This document shows, piece after piece, positions 41,861 through 50,912 of a stretch of 64,000 nt of DNA. The DNA lies in NCBI GenBank assembly GCA_030150265.1, contig JASLGG010000016.1:86020-150019 (forward strand). The letters are read 5' to 3'. Position 1 is the stretch's first letter. Every line of letters starts with the position of its first letter. The stretch comes from Protaetiibacter sp. (GTDB taxonomy: Bacteria > Actinomycetota > Actinomycetes > Actinomycetales > Microbacteriaceae). A program made the position numbers and the translations under genes. The notes below the pieces were generated by a model. That model worked only from the letters and a program-made list of their open reading frames with translations. It was not told the DNA's origin and searched no databases.

Positions 41861-42778
41861 ATGACGGCTCTGACCCCCCGGCGCACGCCGAGCATCCGCC
41901 GCTGGATCCGCCGCGGCGGGCTCAGCACCCTGCTGTTCGCGCTCCCGATGATCCTGATCTTCGCGATCTACAGCTGGTGGCCCATCCTCCAGTCGTTCTG
42001 GCTCTCGGTGCAGAAGACCAACCTCATCACGTATCGGTTCGTCGGCATCGACAACTTCGTGAACGTGCTGCGCGACCCGAACCTCGGGGTCGCCGTCGGC
42101 AACACCGCGTGGTTCGCGCTCCTCGCGTTCCTGTTCGGCTTCCCGCTGCCGATCCTGATGGCCGTGCTCATGAGCGAGGTCAAGCGGATGAAGGGCTTCT
42201 ACTCCGCCCTCGCCTACCTGCCCGTCGTGGTGCCGCCGGTCGTCGCGGTGCTGCTGTGGAAGAAGAGCTTCTTCACGGCCTCCGCGAACGGCGTGTTCAA
42301 CACCATCCTCGGCTGGTTCGGCATCCCGCCGCAGCCGTGGATCCAGGACGCCACCCAGGCCATGCCGTCGCTCGTGCTCGAGGCCACCTGGGCCGCGGCG
42401 GGCGGCTCGATCATCATCTACCTCGCGGCCCTGCTCGCGGTGCCGCCGGAGCTCTACGACGCGGCGGAGGTCGACGGCGCGAGCGTCTGGCGGAAGATCC
42501 GCCACGTGACGCTCCCGCAGCTGCGCAACGTGATCTTCATCATGCTCATCCTGCAGGTGATCGCGACCGCCCAGGTCTTCCTCGAGCCCTACCTCTTCAC
42601 GAACGGCGGGCCGAACAACTCGACGCTGACCGTGCTGCTGCTGATCTACCGCTACGCCTTCGGCACCCTGGGCGCCAAGTACGGCGAGGCGACCGCCCTC
42701 TCGGTCATGCTCGCGGTTTTCCTCGCCGTGCTGTCCTTCGTGTACTTCAAGGCCACCTCGAAGTGGAGCGACAATTGA
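41861..42778 (+). CDS. Sugar ABC transporter permease (MalF type), alpha-glucoside operon
   Basis: This 305-residue protein has six membrane segments (SIRRWIRRGGLSTLLFALPMILIFAIYSW at the start). Its cytoplasmic EAA loop is ELYDAAEVDGASVWRKIRHVTLPQLRN. A GAAGGAAGAACC ribosome-binding site precedes ATG 41861. Its stop overlaps the TTG start of the second permease. Confidence 0.92.
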   Translation: MTALTPRRTPSIRRWIRRGGLSTLLFALPMILIFAIYSWWPILQSFWLSVQKTNLITYRFVGIDNFVNVLRDPNLGVAVGNTAWFALLAFLFGFPLPILMAVLMSEVKRMKGFYSALAYLPVVVPPVVAVLLWKKSFFTASANGVFNTILGWFGIPPQPWIQDATQAMPSLVLEATWAAAGGSIIIYLAALLAVPPELYDAAEVDGASVWRKIRHVTLPQLRNVIFIMLILQVIATAQVFLEPYLFTNGGPNNSTLTVLLLIYRYAFGTLGAKYGEATALSVMLAVFLAVLSFVYFKATSKWSDN

Positions 42779-43728
42779 CCACCGCACCCACCACGCGCGC
42801 CGTGACGCAGCTCCTCTCGCGGCGCCGGCCTCGCGCCGAGAACCCCGACCTCGAGAACGAGCGCGGGATCCTCTCCGACTACGACCGCCGGAAGCCCTCG
42901 GTGCGGGCGGGCCAGATCGTCGCGCACGTCTTCCTCATGGCCGGCCTGCTCGTGGTCGGGCTGGGACCTCTGCTCTGGCTCGCCAAGGCGGCCCTCTCGA
43001 CCACCCAGGACACCCTCGCGGCGCCCATGGCGCTCTGGCCGAGCGGCATCACCTTCGACAACCTCGAGAAGGCGTGGATCGACGTCGAGGTGTGGAAGTA
43101 CTTCCTCAACACGATCGTGCTGGCGCTCGGCTCCTGGGTCTTCGCGCTCGCGATCGCCACCTCCGGCGCCTACGTGATGTCGGTGCTCAAGCCCGCCTAC
43201 GGACGCATCCTGCAGGCAGCCGTGCTCGCGACGCTCTTCGTGCCCTCCGTGGTGCTGCTCGTGCCGCTCTTCCTCACGGTGGTGCGCCCGCCGATCGGCG
43301 TCTCGCTGCTCGACAACTACCTGGGCGTGTGGCTGCCGACGACGGCGAACGCGTTCAACATCCTGCTGGTGAAGAGGTTCTTCGACAACCTGCCGGGGGA
43401 GGTGTTCGAGGCGGCGCGGACGGATGGGGCGGGGCCGTTCCGGATGTTCTGGTCGATCGCGCTGCCGATGTCGAAGCCGATCCTCGGCGTCGTGTCCGTG
43501 TTCGCCATCATCGCCTCGCTCAAGGACTACCTCTGGCCGAGCCTCGTGCTGCGTGACGCCGCCATCCAGCCGCTCGGCGTGCGGCTGCCGGCCATCCAGG
43601 GGCAGACCGAGCTGGGGGTCATGCTCGCGGCGCTCGCGATCTCGACCATCATCCCGGTGGCGATGTTCCTGGTGTTCCAGCGCGTGTTCCTGCGGGGGGC
43701 GGGGCTCGGGGGAGCCGTCAAGGGCTGA
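42775..43728 (+). CDS. Sugar ABC transporter permease (MalG type), alpha-glucoside operon
   Basis: This 317-residue protein is assigned TTG 42775 as start because it overlaps the stop of the previous gene (TTGA) and the next in-frame start would remove the conserved N-terminus. It has six membrane segments and the EAA loop EVFEAARTDGAGPFRMFWSIALPMSKP. It ends the operon; the GC-rich hairpin at 43747 follows. As in the other sugar operon, no ATPase gene is present. Confidence 0.88.
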   Translation: MTTAPTTRAVTQLLSRRRPRAENPDLENERGILSDYDRRKPSVRAGQIVAHVFLMAGLLVVGLGPLLWLAKAALSTTQDTLAAPMALWPSGITFDNLEKAWIDVEVWKYFLNTIVLALGSWVFALAIATSGAYVMSVLKPAYGRILQAAVLATLFVPSVVLLVPLFLTVVRPPIGVSLLDNYLGVWLPTTANAFNILLVKRFFDNLPGEVFEAARTDGAGPFRMFWSIALPMSKPILGVVSVFAIIASLKDYLWPSLVLRDAAIQPLGVRLPAIQGQTELGVMLAALAISTIIPVAMFLVFQRVFLRGAGLGGAVKG

Positions 43729-43746
43729 GGTCGCTGAGGTTACGCC

Positions 43747-43776
43747 GGAGGGCCCCGGAATCCGCCGGGGCCCTCC
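43747..43776 (+). terminator. GC-rich terminator-like hairpin
   Basis: GGAGGGCCCCGG (43747-43758) pairs perfectly with CCGGGGCCCTCC (43765-43776) over a 6-nt loop. There is no T tract. It closes the alpha-glucoside operon. Confidence 0.7.
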
Positions 43777-43801
43777 GTCCCCGCAGCGGTAGCCTCGCCT
43801 C

Positions 43802-44974
43802 ATGCGCAGACGGGCGATCGCGGCGGTGGGGCTGCTGCTCGTCGCGGGGCTCACGGCCTGCACCGGCGCGGCGCCCGTGTCGGCGGCGCCCCCGCATCCG
43901 TGGTCGCCGGTCGCGACGCCCACGCCGGCGGACCCGGATGCCGCCTACGTCGCCGCGCGTCTCGCCGGCATGAGCATCGAGGAGCAGGCGGCGAGCGTCA
44001 TCCTGATGCGCGTTCCCGGCGACGGTGCGGCGGCGCGCGCGGCGAGCGGGGTCGCGGGCGTCATCCTGATGGGCGACGACACGCGGCACTCGGTGGACGC
44101 CACGGCCGCGCTCACCGCGGCGCTCGTGACCGATCCGGGCCTGCCCCCGCTCACCGCGATCGACCAGGAGGGCGGTATCGTGGCGCGGCTGCCGGACCCC
44201 GGCCCGAGCGCGCGGACCCTCGGCGGGCAGCCGGCGGAGGCCACGCGCGAGGCGTTCGCGGCGCGCGCCGCGCTCGTGGCCTCCGCGGGCGTGACCGTCA
44301 ACTTCGGGATCGTCGCCGACGTGACCGGCGATCCGCGGTCCTTCCTCGCGCCGCGCGTGTTCGGGGGCGATCCGGCGTCCGTCGCCGAGCACGTCGCCGC
44401 CGCGGTCACGGGGGAGCGGGGCGTCGTGCTGTCGACGCTCAAGCACTTCCCGGGCCACGGCGGTGCTCCCGGCGACTCCCACCACCTCATCCCCGAGACG
44501 TCGATGGATGTCGGCACCTGGCGGGCGACGCAGCTGCCGCCCTTCTCGGCGGGAGTGGCGGCCGGCGCCGAGCTCGTCATGATGGGGCACCTGCGCTACA
44601 CGGCGATCGACACCCTGCCCGCCTCCCTCTCGCCCGCCTGGTACCGGATGCTGCGGGAGGAGACCGGCTTCACGGGGGTCGCCGTGACCGACGATCTGTC
44701 GATGCTCGAAGCGAGCGGCGAGCCCGCCTTCGCCGACCCGGCGGCGAACGGCGTCGCCGCGCTCGCGGCCGGAGCCGACCTGCTGCTCTACGTCGGCCCG
44801 GTCGACCCGGCCGCGCTCACGACGCGCATCGTGCAGGCGGTCGACGACGGCACGATCCCGCGGGAGCGGCTCGCGGATGCGGCGCGGCGCGTGCTCGAGC
44901 TGCGGCGCTCGGTCGCGACCGAGCACACTCCCTACGTGCGCTGCGGGGAGGCCTGCGCGGCGGCGGCGAGCTGA
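43802..44974 (+). CDS. GH3 beta-N-acetylhexosaminidase-like lipoprotein
   Basis: This 390-residue exported enzyme starts at ATG 43802; TAGCCT (43790-43795) six bases earlier is a leaderless -10 box. The N-terminus MRRRAIAAVGLLLVAGLTAC is a lipoprotein signal. GH3 features are ASVILMRVPGDG, LTAIDQEGGIVARL, the KHFPGHGGAPGDSHH acid/base loop typical of NagZ-type enzymes, and VAVTDDLSML with the nucleophile Asp. It probably trims N-acetylglucosamine from cell-wall fragments outside the membrane. Confidence 0.9.
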   Translation: MRRRAIAAVGLLLVAGLTACTGAAPVSAAPPHPWSPVATPTPADPDAAYVAARLAGMSIEEQAASVILMRVPGDGAAARAASGVAGVILMGDDTRHSVDATAALTAALVTDPGLPPLTAIDQEGGIVARLPDPGPSARTLGGQPAEATREAFAARAALVASAGVTVNFGIVADVTGDPRSFLAPRVFGGDPASVAEHVAAAVTGERGVVLSTLKHFPGHGGAPGDSHHLIPETSMDVGTWRATQLPPFSAGVAAGAELVMMGHLRYTAIDTLPASLSPAWYRMLREETGFTGVAVTDDLSMLEASGEPAFADPAANGVAALAAGADLLLYVGPVDPAALTTRIVQAVDDGTIPRERLADAARRVLELRRSVATEHTPYVRCGEACAAAAS

Positions 44975-44988
44975 GCCCGCGAGTCCGC

Positions 44989-46059
44989 TCACCCGAGCTC
45001 GACCGGCAGCCCCAGGAACCGCCCGTACCGCTGCATCGCCGTCGCGAAGCCGCGCTCGGAGGCCGCGGACAGCGGCCCGAACGGCGCAGCCGTCGCGCGC
45101 ACCGTGCGTCGCCCGCGATCGCGGCTCCAGGTGCCGACGACGGCACCGCGCACGACGATGGTGGGCAGGAACATCCCGTTGCCGCCCGGCACGATCGCGT
45201 CCGCGTGCTCGGGGGCGAGCGCGGCCTCCCGATCGGCGTAGCCGAGCAGGTACTCGTCGAAGCCGGGCAGCGCATGCACGCCGTCGCCGTCGGGCTCGAG
45301 GCCGGGGCGCATGAGGTACTCGACGCCCTCGACCTCGAGCGCGTCGAGACGGTCGCGCACGCGCCCCGTCGCCGCGCGCACGACGGTCAGCGGCAGTCCC
45401 GACCACCAGGCGAGGTCGCGCACCGTCGCGGGGCCGTGGCCCGTGAAGTAGCGCAGCGCGAGCTCGTCGACGGCGGCATCCGGATCGAGCTGCCGTGGGG
45501 CGCGCACGTGCTCCTCGAGCAGCGCGTACTCGGTGCGTCCGGAGAGCACGATGAGGCCCGTGTGCGCGAGGTTGCCGAGCAGGTGCGGACCGCGCTGGCC
45601 GTCGGTCGCGACGCCTCCGTCGCGGAACGCCGCGAGCAGCTCCGCGCGGTCGGCGCGCCCGCCGCCCGCCAGCCGCTCGCGCGCGATCGCGGACGCCCGG
45701 GAGAAGTCGGCCTGCTCGAGCCCCAGCTGCCGGTGCCGGCCCGCCGCCGAGCGCACGGTGCGCTCGCCGGTGAGCGACAGCATCCATCCGAGGTCCTCGG
45801 CCGCCACGAGGTGCAGCGTGCCGCGCAGCGGCCACGAGCGCACGAGATCGCCGGATGCGTGGGCCGCCTCGACGGCCGCCTCGGTCGCGTCACGGGTGCG
45901 CAGGCCGACCGACCACAGCACCCCGAGGTAGTCCTGGCCCTGCATCGCGAGCAGGGACCGCACCGCCTCGACGGGGCCGGCCGCGGACGGGTGCGCGATG
46001 CCCTGCGCGGCGAGCCGCAGGGCCGTCAGGGTGCGGCGGGAGCGAGCGGAGGCGACCAC
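44989..46059 (-). CDS. HTH_42 (AlkZ/YcaQ-like) winged-helix protein
   Basis: This is a 356-residue protein from GTG 46059. It matches the winged-helix family PF06224, which includes the interstrand-crosslink DNA glycosylases AlkZ and YcaQ. AVRSLLAMQGQDYLGVLWSVGLR contains the QxQ/QxD-type catalytic motif; RSWPLRGTLHLVAAEDLGWML and FTGHGPATVRDLAWWSGLPL are family blocks; LPGFDEYLLGYADREAAL and GNGMFLPTIVVRGAVVGTWSRD form the C-terminal half. A DNA-repair glycosylase role is possible; many actinobacterial members are untested. Confidence 0.83.
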   Translation of the reverse strand: MVASARSRRTLTALRLAAQGIAHPSAAGPVEAVRSLLAMQGQDYLGVLWSVGLRTRDATEAAVEAAHASGDLVRSWPLRGTLHLVAAEDLGWMLSLTGERTVRSAAGRHRQLGLEQADFSRASAIARERLAGGGRADRAELLAAFRDGGVATDGQRGPHLLGNLAHTGLIVLSGRTEYALLEEHVRAPRQLDPDAAVDELALRYFTGHGPATVRDLAWWSGLPLTVVRAATGRVRDRLDALEVEGVEYLMRPGLEPDGDGVHALPGFDEYLLGYADREAALAPEHADAIVPGGNGMFLPTIVVRGAVVGTWSRDRGRRTVRATAAPFGPLSAASERGFATAMQRYGRFLGLPVELG

Positions 46060-46109
46060 CCGATCAGTCTGCCGTGCACGACCGACGTACGGGCGGCCCA
46101 GGCGGCGGC

Positions 46110-47168
46110 TCAGGCGCGCGGCGCATCCAGCAGCCCGATGCGGGCGAGCTCGTCGGCGAGCTCCGAGCCGTCGACGCCGTACACCCAGCGCGTGGTCCCC
46201 GCGTGCGCCTCGTGCTGCGAGCGTCCGCCCGCGAGCACCGCCTCGCCGGGCGTGAGCTGGCGGATGGCGACCGCCTCGACGCTGTCCGGGTGCGCCGCCG
46301 CGAACTCCCCGTAGCGCGTCTCGTCGTGCTGGCCGTCGTCGCCCACCAGCAGCCAGCGCACCCGCGGGAACTCCACGGCGAGGCGCTCGAGGCTCTCCGC
46401 CTTGTGGGCCTGCCCGTTGCGGAACCAGCGGTCGGGGGTCGGCCCCCAGTCGGTGAGCAGGAAGGTGCCGCGCGGGTAGAGGTGGCGCGACAGGAAGCGG
46501 TCGAGCGTCGGGCCGATGTTCCAGGCCCCCGTCGAGAGGTAGACGACGGGGCTGCCCGGGTGCGCCTCCATGAGCCGGTCGTAGAGCACCGACATCCCGG
46601 GCACGGCGCGCCGGGCGTGCTCGTTGAGCACGAAGCTGTTCCAGGCGGCGAGCAGCGGCTTCGGCAGCGCCGTGACCATGACGGTGTCGTCGACGTCCGA
46701 CACGAGCCCGAAGCGCACCGCGTCGTCGACCACGAACACGGGCGCCTCGATCGCGTCGGAGCCCTCGAGGGTCAGCAGCACCGACCCCCAGCCGGACGCG
46801 AGCGCGGCCTCCACGCGGGCGTCCACGACGCCGCCGCGATCGGCGCGGATGACGTGCTCGGCACCGTCCACCCGCACGCGGATCTCGGCGTCGCGCACCG
46901 GGATGCTCGTGAAGCTCCGCCAGCCGCGGATGCTCGTGAAGCGATCCGGCGCGCGGCGTCCGGGGCGCACGAGCACGACGCGTCCGAGCACGCGCAGCCA
47001 GCCGTCGCCCCCGTAGCCCGGGAACGGGATGATGGTCGGCACGAGGCCCCGGCGGCGCCCGCGGCGCTCCCGGAAACCGTGCACGGCGTCTTCGATGCGC
47101 GCCGCCAGGTGCAGCCGCGGAGGCGTGTCTCCCGCCGCATCGGGCGTGGCCGACGCTGCGGATTCCAT
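46110..47168 (-). CDS. App1-family phosphatase (DUF2183)
   Basis: This 352-residue protein is related to yeast App1 phosphatidate phosphatase. After an N-terminal beta domain (GWLRVLGRVVLVRPGRR, GWRSFTSIPV) comes the HAD-like catalytic domain: LVSDVDDTVMVTALPK with the two Asp residues, VYLSTGAWNIGPTL and LLVGDDGQHDETRYGEFA. It likely dephosphorylates a lipid at the membrane. It is divergent from the TetR gene. Confidence 0.85.
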   Translation of the reverse strand: MESAASATPDAAGDTPPRLHLAARIEDAVHGFRERRGRRRGLVPTIIPFPGYGGDGWLRVLGRVVLVRPGRRAPDRFTSIRGWRSFTSIPVRDAEIRVRVDGAEHVIRADRGGVVDARVEAALASGWGSVLLTLEGSDAIEAPVFVVDDAVRFGLVSDVDDTVMVTALPKPLLAAWNSFVLNEHARRAVPGMSVLYDRLMEAHPGSPVVYLSTGAWNIGPTLDRFLSRHLYPRGTFLLTDWGPTPDRWFRNGQAHKAESLERLAVEFPRVRWLLVGDDGQHDETRYGEFAAAHPDSVEAVAIRQLTPGEAVLAGGRSQHEAHAGTTRWVYGVDGSELADELARIGLLDAPRA

Positions 47169-47248
47169 CTCTCCAGTGTGTCACGCAGATCTTCAGCCCG
47201 AATCAAGGGTCGGGCAGGCTACAATCTCCGCATAACCGAGGAGTGATC

Positions 47249-47899
47249 GTGCCTGAGACCCTGTCTGCCGCCCGCGACATCCACGCGGGTCTGATCCGTA
47301 ATGAGCCCGTGCAGGCGCGCAGCACCGCGCGCCTGGCCGCGTTGCTCGACGCCGCTGCCGCCGTCATCGACGACATCGGCTACGAGCGGCTCACGACCGC
47401 GATGGTCGCCGATGGGGCCGGTGCCTCGATCGGCACCGTCTACCGCTACTTCCCCGATCGCATCGCGGTGCTGCAGAGTCTCGCGGCGCGCAACGAGGAG
47501 CGCGTCGGCGACCGCGTCGTCGCCGCGATCTCCGAGGGTGCGCACGCCGACTGGCTCGCCGCGCTGTCGGCCGCGTTCGACGTGTTCGCGGGCTTCTTCC
47601 GCGACGAGCCGGGCTTCGCATCGCTGCGCCTCGGCGACGTGCTCGACCTGCGTCCCGACGACGCCACGCCGCGCAACTCCGTGATGGCCGACACCATCCA
47701 CGGTGCGCTCGTCGCGCGCTTCGGCATCCCGGCGGACGACGCGGTGCGCGCCGGCTTCGGTGTCGCGCTCGAGGCCGCGGACGCCCTCGTGGCCCGCGCC
47801 TTCGCCCGCGACCCGCGGGGCGACGCCGAGCGTCTCGACGCCGCGCGTCGCGCGGTGTCCGCGATCATCGCCGAGTACCTGCCGCTTCCCGCTCGCTGA
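47249..47899 (+). CDS. TetR-family regulator
   Basis: This 216-residue repressor is assigned GTG 47249 because GAGGAG (47238-47243) stands 5 nt before it; GTG 47243 is an alternative. The helix-turn-helix is RLAALLDAAAAVIDDIGYERLTTAMVADGAGASIGTVYRYFPDRIAVLQ. The ligand domain (residues 80-210) is alanine-rich and helical. It may control the divergent App1-like gene, since only 80 bp separate them. Confidence 0.87.
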   Translation: MPETLSAARDIHAGLIRNEPVQARSTARLAALLDAAAAVIDDIGYERLTTAMVADGAGASIGTVYRYFPDRIAVLQSLAARNEERVGDRVVAAISEGAHADWLAALSAAFDVFAGFFRDEPGFASLRLGDVLDLRPDDATPRNSVMADTIHGALVARFGIPADDAVRAGFGVALEAADALVARAFARDPRGDAERLDAARRAVSAIIAEYLPLPAR

Positions 47900-47923
47900 G
47901 CAGGGGATCGTCGAGCCGGGGCG

Positions 47924-48610
47924 CTACTCGTCGCGCCCCGGCTCCTCCATCGTGTTCGCGTCCCCGTCGCCGGGGTGGACCCAGTGGCGCGCCTGCGAGC
48001 GCTCGAGCAGCTTCTTGACGATCACGATGGCCGCCAGGAACGCCACGATCACCCCGACGAAGACGTAGCCGGCCCAGTGCAGCTGCTGCGAGAGCTCGCG
48101 GTAGGAGCCGGCGGCGAGCGAGCCGACCGTGACATAGGCGACCGCCCACAGCACGCAGGCGGGCATCGTCCAGGCGATGAAGCGGCGGTAGCGCATCGTG
48201 CTCATCCCGACGGTCAGCGGCACGAGCGAGTGCAGCACCGGCAGGAAGCGCGAGACGAACACGGCGATCCCGCCCCGGCGGTCGACGTAGTTCTCCGCCC
48301 GCTCCCAGTTGTGCTCGCCGATCCGGGCGCCGAGGCGCGAGTGCCGGATGCGCGGCCCGAAGAAGCGGCCGAGCGCGAACCCGATCGACTCGCCGCAGAG
48401 GGCACCCAGCACGACGGCCACCACGAGCGCGAGGTACTCGACCGGGCTGCCGACGGCGGTCGCGGCGACGATCACGATGGTGTCGCCGGGCACGATGAGC
48501 CCGACGAGCACCGAGGTCTCGAGCAGCATCCCGATGCCCGCGAGCAGCGTGCGCAGCACCGGGTCGACCGACTGCACGGCGTCGAGGATCGCGGTCAGGA
48601 TCTCGTTCAT
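47924..48610 (-). CDS. DedA-family membrane protein
   Basis: This 228-residue polytopic protein belongs to the DedA/VTT family, whose members move phospholipids or undecaprenyl phosphate. ATG 48610 overlaps the stop of pabC. ETSVLVGLIVPGDTIVIVAATAVG, GESIGFALGRFFGPRIR and GGIAVFVSRFLPVLHSLVPLTVGMSTMRYRRFI (FxRxxP and GxxxMxxxxF) are the family motifs. It ends in a charged tail. Confidence 0.92.
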   Translation of the reverse strand: MNEILTAILDAVQSVDPVLRTLLAGIGMLLETSVLVGLIVPGDTIVIVAATAVGSPVEYLALVVAVVLGALCGESIGFALGRFFGPRIRHSRLGARIGEHNWERAENYVDRRGGIAVFVSRFLPVLHSLVPLTVGMSTMRYRRFIAWTMPACVLWAVAYVTVGSLAAGSYRELSQQLHWAGYVFVGVIVAFLAAIVIVKKLLERSQARHWVHPGDGDANTMEEPGRDE

Positions 48611-49464
48611 CCGGCCTCCCCGGCGTCGGGTGCGTTCTCGGGTATGTCGTCGTCCGGCGGATCGAGCGGATGCCGCAGCGCGTCGAGCCGCAGGCGCCAG
48701 CGCGCGAGGCGTCCCGGCTCCTCGGCGACCCCGGCGGGCCCGTCGTGCCATGCCGTGACGATCCGGATGCCGTGCAGCGCGCTCAGCGCCCACACCTCGC
48801 GTCCGTCGAGCTCCTCGGGGCGCACCCGCTCCTCGAGCACCTCGACGCCGAGCACGGCGGCGAGGGTGAGCACGGTGCGCTCGGTGACGGATGCGATGCG
48901 CGGGATCGCGCGGTCGACCGCGCACAGCGCGTCGCCACGCCACCAGACGAGGCTCGTGGTCGTGCCCTCGGCGACGAAGCCGTCCGCATCCAGGATGACC
49001 GCCTCGTCGGCGCCGTCCGCCTGAGCGGCCGTGCGGAGGCGCAGCATCGCCTCGAGATCGGGGCCCTTCACCCGCGGCGTCGTGCGGGGGTCGGGGCCAC
49101 GGTGCGTGGCGAGCACGACCGAGCGCCGCAGCTCGGGTGCGGCGCGCATCCGGAGCAGCAGCTGGGGTGCGCTGCGCTGCTCGCGCAGCTCGACGCGCGG
49201 GAACCAGGCGCCCGTGCGCGGCAGGCGCGCGACCGCGGCCGCCCAGAAGCGCTCGAGCTCGGATGGGGCGACGACATCCGGCGGGACGGCCGCCGCGAAG
49301 CGCTCGCGGTGCAGCTCGAGGCCGCGCACCGCGCCGGCCTCCACGAGCCAGGAGTCCGCGGCGAGGACCGTCGCGGGCACGACATCGCAGTCGTCGCGGG
49401 GCTCGAGGGCTCCCTGCGTCCAGAGCGCGGTCGCGCCCGCGGGAAGGGGGGTCGGCGCGCTCAT
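48607..49464 (-). CDS. pabC: Aminotransferase class IV, aminodeoxychorismate lyase-like
   Basis: This 285-residue PLP enzyme probably releases pyruvate from aminodeoxychorismate to give 4-aminobenzoate for folate. Signatures are AGAVRGLELHRERFAAAV, VKGPDLEAMLRLRTAAQADGADEAVILDADGFVAEGTTTSLVWW with the catalytic Lys region, and ITERT-like VTERTVLTLAAVLGVEVLEERV. It is divergent from pabB with 12 bp between the starts, which supports the pathway call. The -10 box TAGCCT (49477-49472, minus strand) stands 7 nt before its ATG. Confidence 0.82.
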   Translation of the reverse strand: MSAPTPLPAGATALWTQGALEPRDDCDVVPATVLAADSWLVEAGAVRGLELHRERFAAAVPPDVVAPSELERFWAAAVARLPRTGAWFPRVELREQRSAPQLLLRMRAAPELRRSVVLATHRGPDPRTTPRVKGPDLEAMLRLRTAAQADGADEAVILDADGFVAEGTTTSLVWWRGDALCAVDRAIPRIASVTERTVLTLAAVLGVEVLEERVRPEELDGREVWALSALHGIRIVTAWHDGPAGVAEEPGRLARWRLRLDALRHPLDPPDDDIPENAPDAGEAG

Positions 49465-49477
49465 AGGATTCAGGCTA
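49464..49477. promoter_or_regulatory. Overlapping divergent leaderless promoters of pabC and pabB
   Basis: On the plus strand TAGGAT (49464-49469) stands 7 nt before the pabB ATG. On the minus strand TAGCCT (49477-49472) stands 7 nt before the pabC ATG. Each -10 box touches the other gene's start codon, so the two polymerases cannot bind together. Confidence 0.65.
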
Positions 49478-50799
49478 TGCGTCTCGGGCTCCTGCGGCAT
49501 CCGCTCGGCGACGGATTCGACGCCCGCCGCGCGTATGAGGCGCTCCACCCGGAGGGCGACGCGTTCTGGCTCGACTCGGGTCCCGGCGGGCGCGCGTTCC
49601 TCGGCACGGGCGCGCGCCTCGAGCCGGAGCCGGGGGAGGTGCTGCCGCGGCTGCACGCGGAGCTCTCGGAGCTGCGGATCGAGCAGCCGCTCGGCGGCCT
49701 GCCGCTCGGGCTCGTCGGGTGGCTCGGCTACGAGCTGCGGGGCGAGACCACCGGGGCGCGCGTGCGGGCGCGGGGGCGGCATCCGGACGCCGCGTTCCTG
49801 CGGGTCGACCGGCTGCTGGCGATCGACGGCGAGGGGCGTGCCGAGCTCGTCGCCCTCGGCTCCTCGTGGGAGGGCGAGCTGGGGGAGTGGCGCGATCGCA
49901 CCGCCGCCGCGCTCCAAGGCTCCCGCGGGTCGAGCAGCCCGCGCGGCGGGCGTATCGAGACCCCGCATCCGACCCCCGTCACCTGGCACGACACCCCCGC
50001 CCGCTACCTCGCGAACATCGCCGCTGCGCAGTCCGCCATCCGCGAGGGCGAGGCCTACCAGCTCTGCCTCACGACCGAGGCGCGCGTCGCGGGCCGCTTC
50101 GACCCCCTCGCGCTCTTCGACGCGGTGCGGGCCACGAGCGCGACCCACCACGGCGGCCTCCTGCGCATCGGCGACACGGCCCTCGTCTCGGCGTCGCCCG
50201 AGCGCTTCCTCGAGGTCGGGGCCGACCGCGTCGTGCGCACGAGCCCCATCAAGGGCACCCGGCCGCGGGACCCGCATCCGGATGCCGACGCCCGGTTGCG
50301 TGCGGAGCTCCTCGCGAGCGAGAAGGAGCGCGCCGAGAACCTCATGATCGTCGACCTCATGCGCAACGACCTCTCGCGCGTGTGCGAGCTCGGGACGGTT
50401 GCCGTGACGCGGCTGCTCGAGGTGGAGTCGTACGCGCACGTGCATCAGCTGGTCTCGACGATCGAGGGGCGGCTGCGCGCGGGCCTCGGAGCGGTGGACG
50501 CGGTGGCAGCCTGCTTCCCGGCCGGGTCGATGACGGGCGCCCCCAAGCTCCGCGCGATCGAGGTGCTCGACGGCCTCGAGCGGCGCCCCCGCGGCCCCTA
50601 TGCGGGAGCCTTCGGCTATCTCGCCGCCGACGGCTCCGCCGACCTCGCCATGACCATCCGCACCGTCGTCGTCGACCCGGACGGTGCATCCATCGGCACG
50701 GGCGGCGGCATCACCGCCCTCTCCGATCCCGACGCCGAGCTCGCCGAGGCCCGCCTCAAGGCCGCCGCCCTCCTGACCGCCCTCTCCGCCCTCGGCTAG
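49477..50799 (+). CDS. pabB: Aminodeoxychorismate synthase component I-like
   Basis: This 440-residue chorismate-binding enzyme adds ammonia to chorismate for 4-aminobenzoate synthesis. The C-terminal 260 residues are the catalytic fold: AIREGEAYQLCLTTEA, SASPERFLEV, RTSPIKGTRPR, KERAENLMIVDLMRNDLSRVCE, YAHVHQLVSTIEGRL, FPAGSMTGAPKLRAIEVLDGLE and GAFGYLAADGSADLAMTIRT. PIKGT is the PabB form of the motif. A separate PabA glutaminase is not in the window. Confidence 0.87.
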   Translation: MRLGLLRHPLGDGFDARRAYEALHPEGDAFWLDSGPGGRAFLGTGARLEPEPGEVLPRLHAELSELRIEQPLGGLPLGLVGWLGYELRGETTGARVRARGRHPDAAFLRVDRLLAIDGEGRAELVALGSSWEGELGEWRDRTAAALQGSRGSSSPRGGRIETPHPTPVTWHDTPARYLANIAAAQSAIREGEAYQLCLTTEARVAGRFDPLALFDAVRATSATHHGGLLRIGDTALVSASPERFLEVGADRVVRTSPIKGTRPRDPHPDADARLRAELLASEKERAENLMIVDLMRNDLSRVCELGTVAVTRLLEVESYAHVHQLVSTIEGRLRAGLGAVDAVAACFPAGSMTGAPKLRAIEVLDGLERRPRGPYAGAFGYLAADGSADLAMTIRTVVVDPDGASIGTGGGITALSDPDAELAEARLKAAALLTALSALG

Positions 50800-50803
50800 A
50801 TCC

Positions 50804-50863
50804 CGCGAGATGCCGGTCGTGGCAGCATCCGGGCCGAATTCGTGCAACAGCCGGCATCTCGCG
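50804..50863. repeat. Intergenic inverted repeat before leuS
   Basis: CGCGAGATGCCGG (50804-50816) pairs perfectly with CCGGCATCTCGCG (50851-50863), with a 34-nt loop. It lies between pabB and leuS and may end pabB transcription. It is built like the palindromes around the DUF559 gene but differs in sequence. Confidence 0.7.
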
Positions 50864-50912
50864 CGATGAGTACGCTGGATGGTTGCAGCAGGGCGAGAGA
50901 TAGAGGCATTGC

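Noticed and set aside
50800..50912. A T-box leader before leuS
   Set aside because: The inverted repeat is present, but there is no T-box consensus and no specifier loop.
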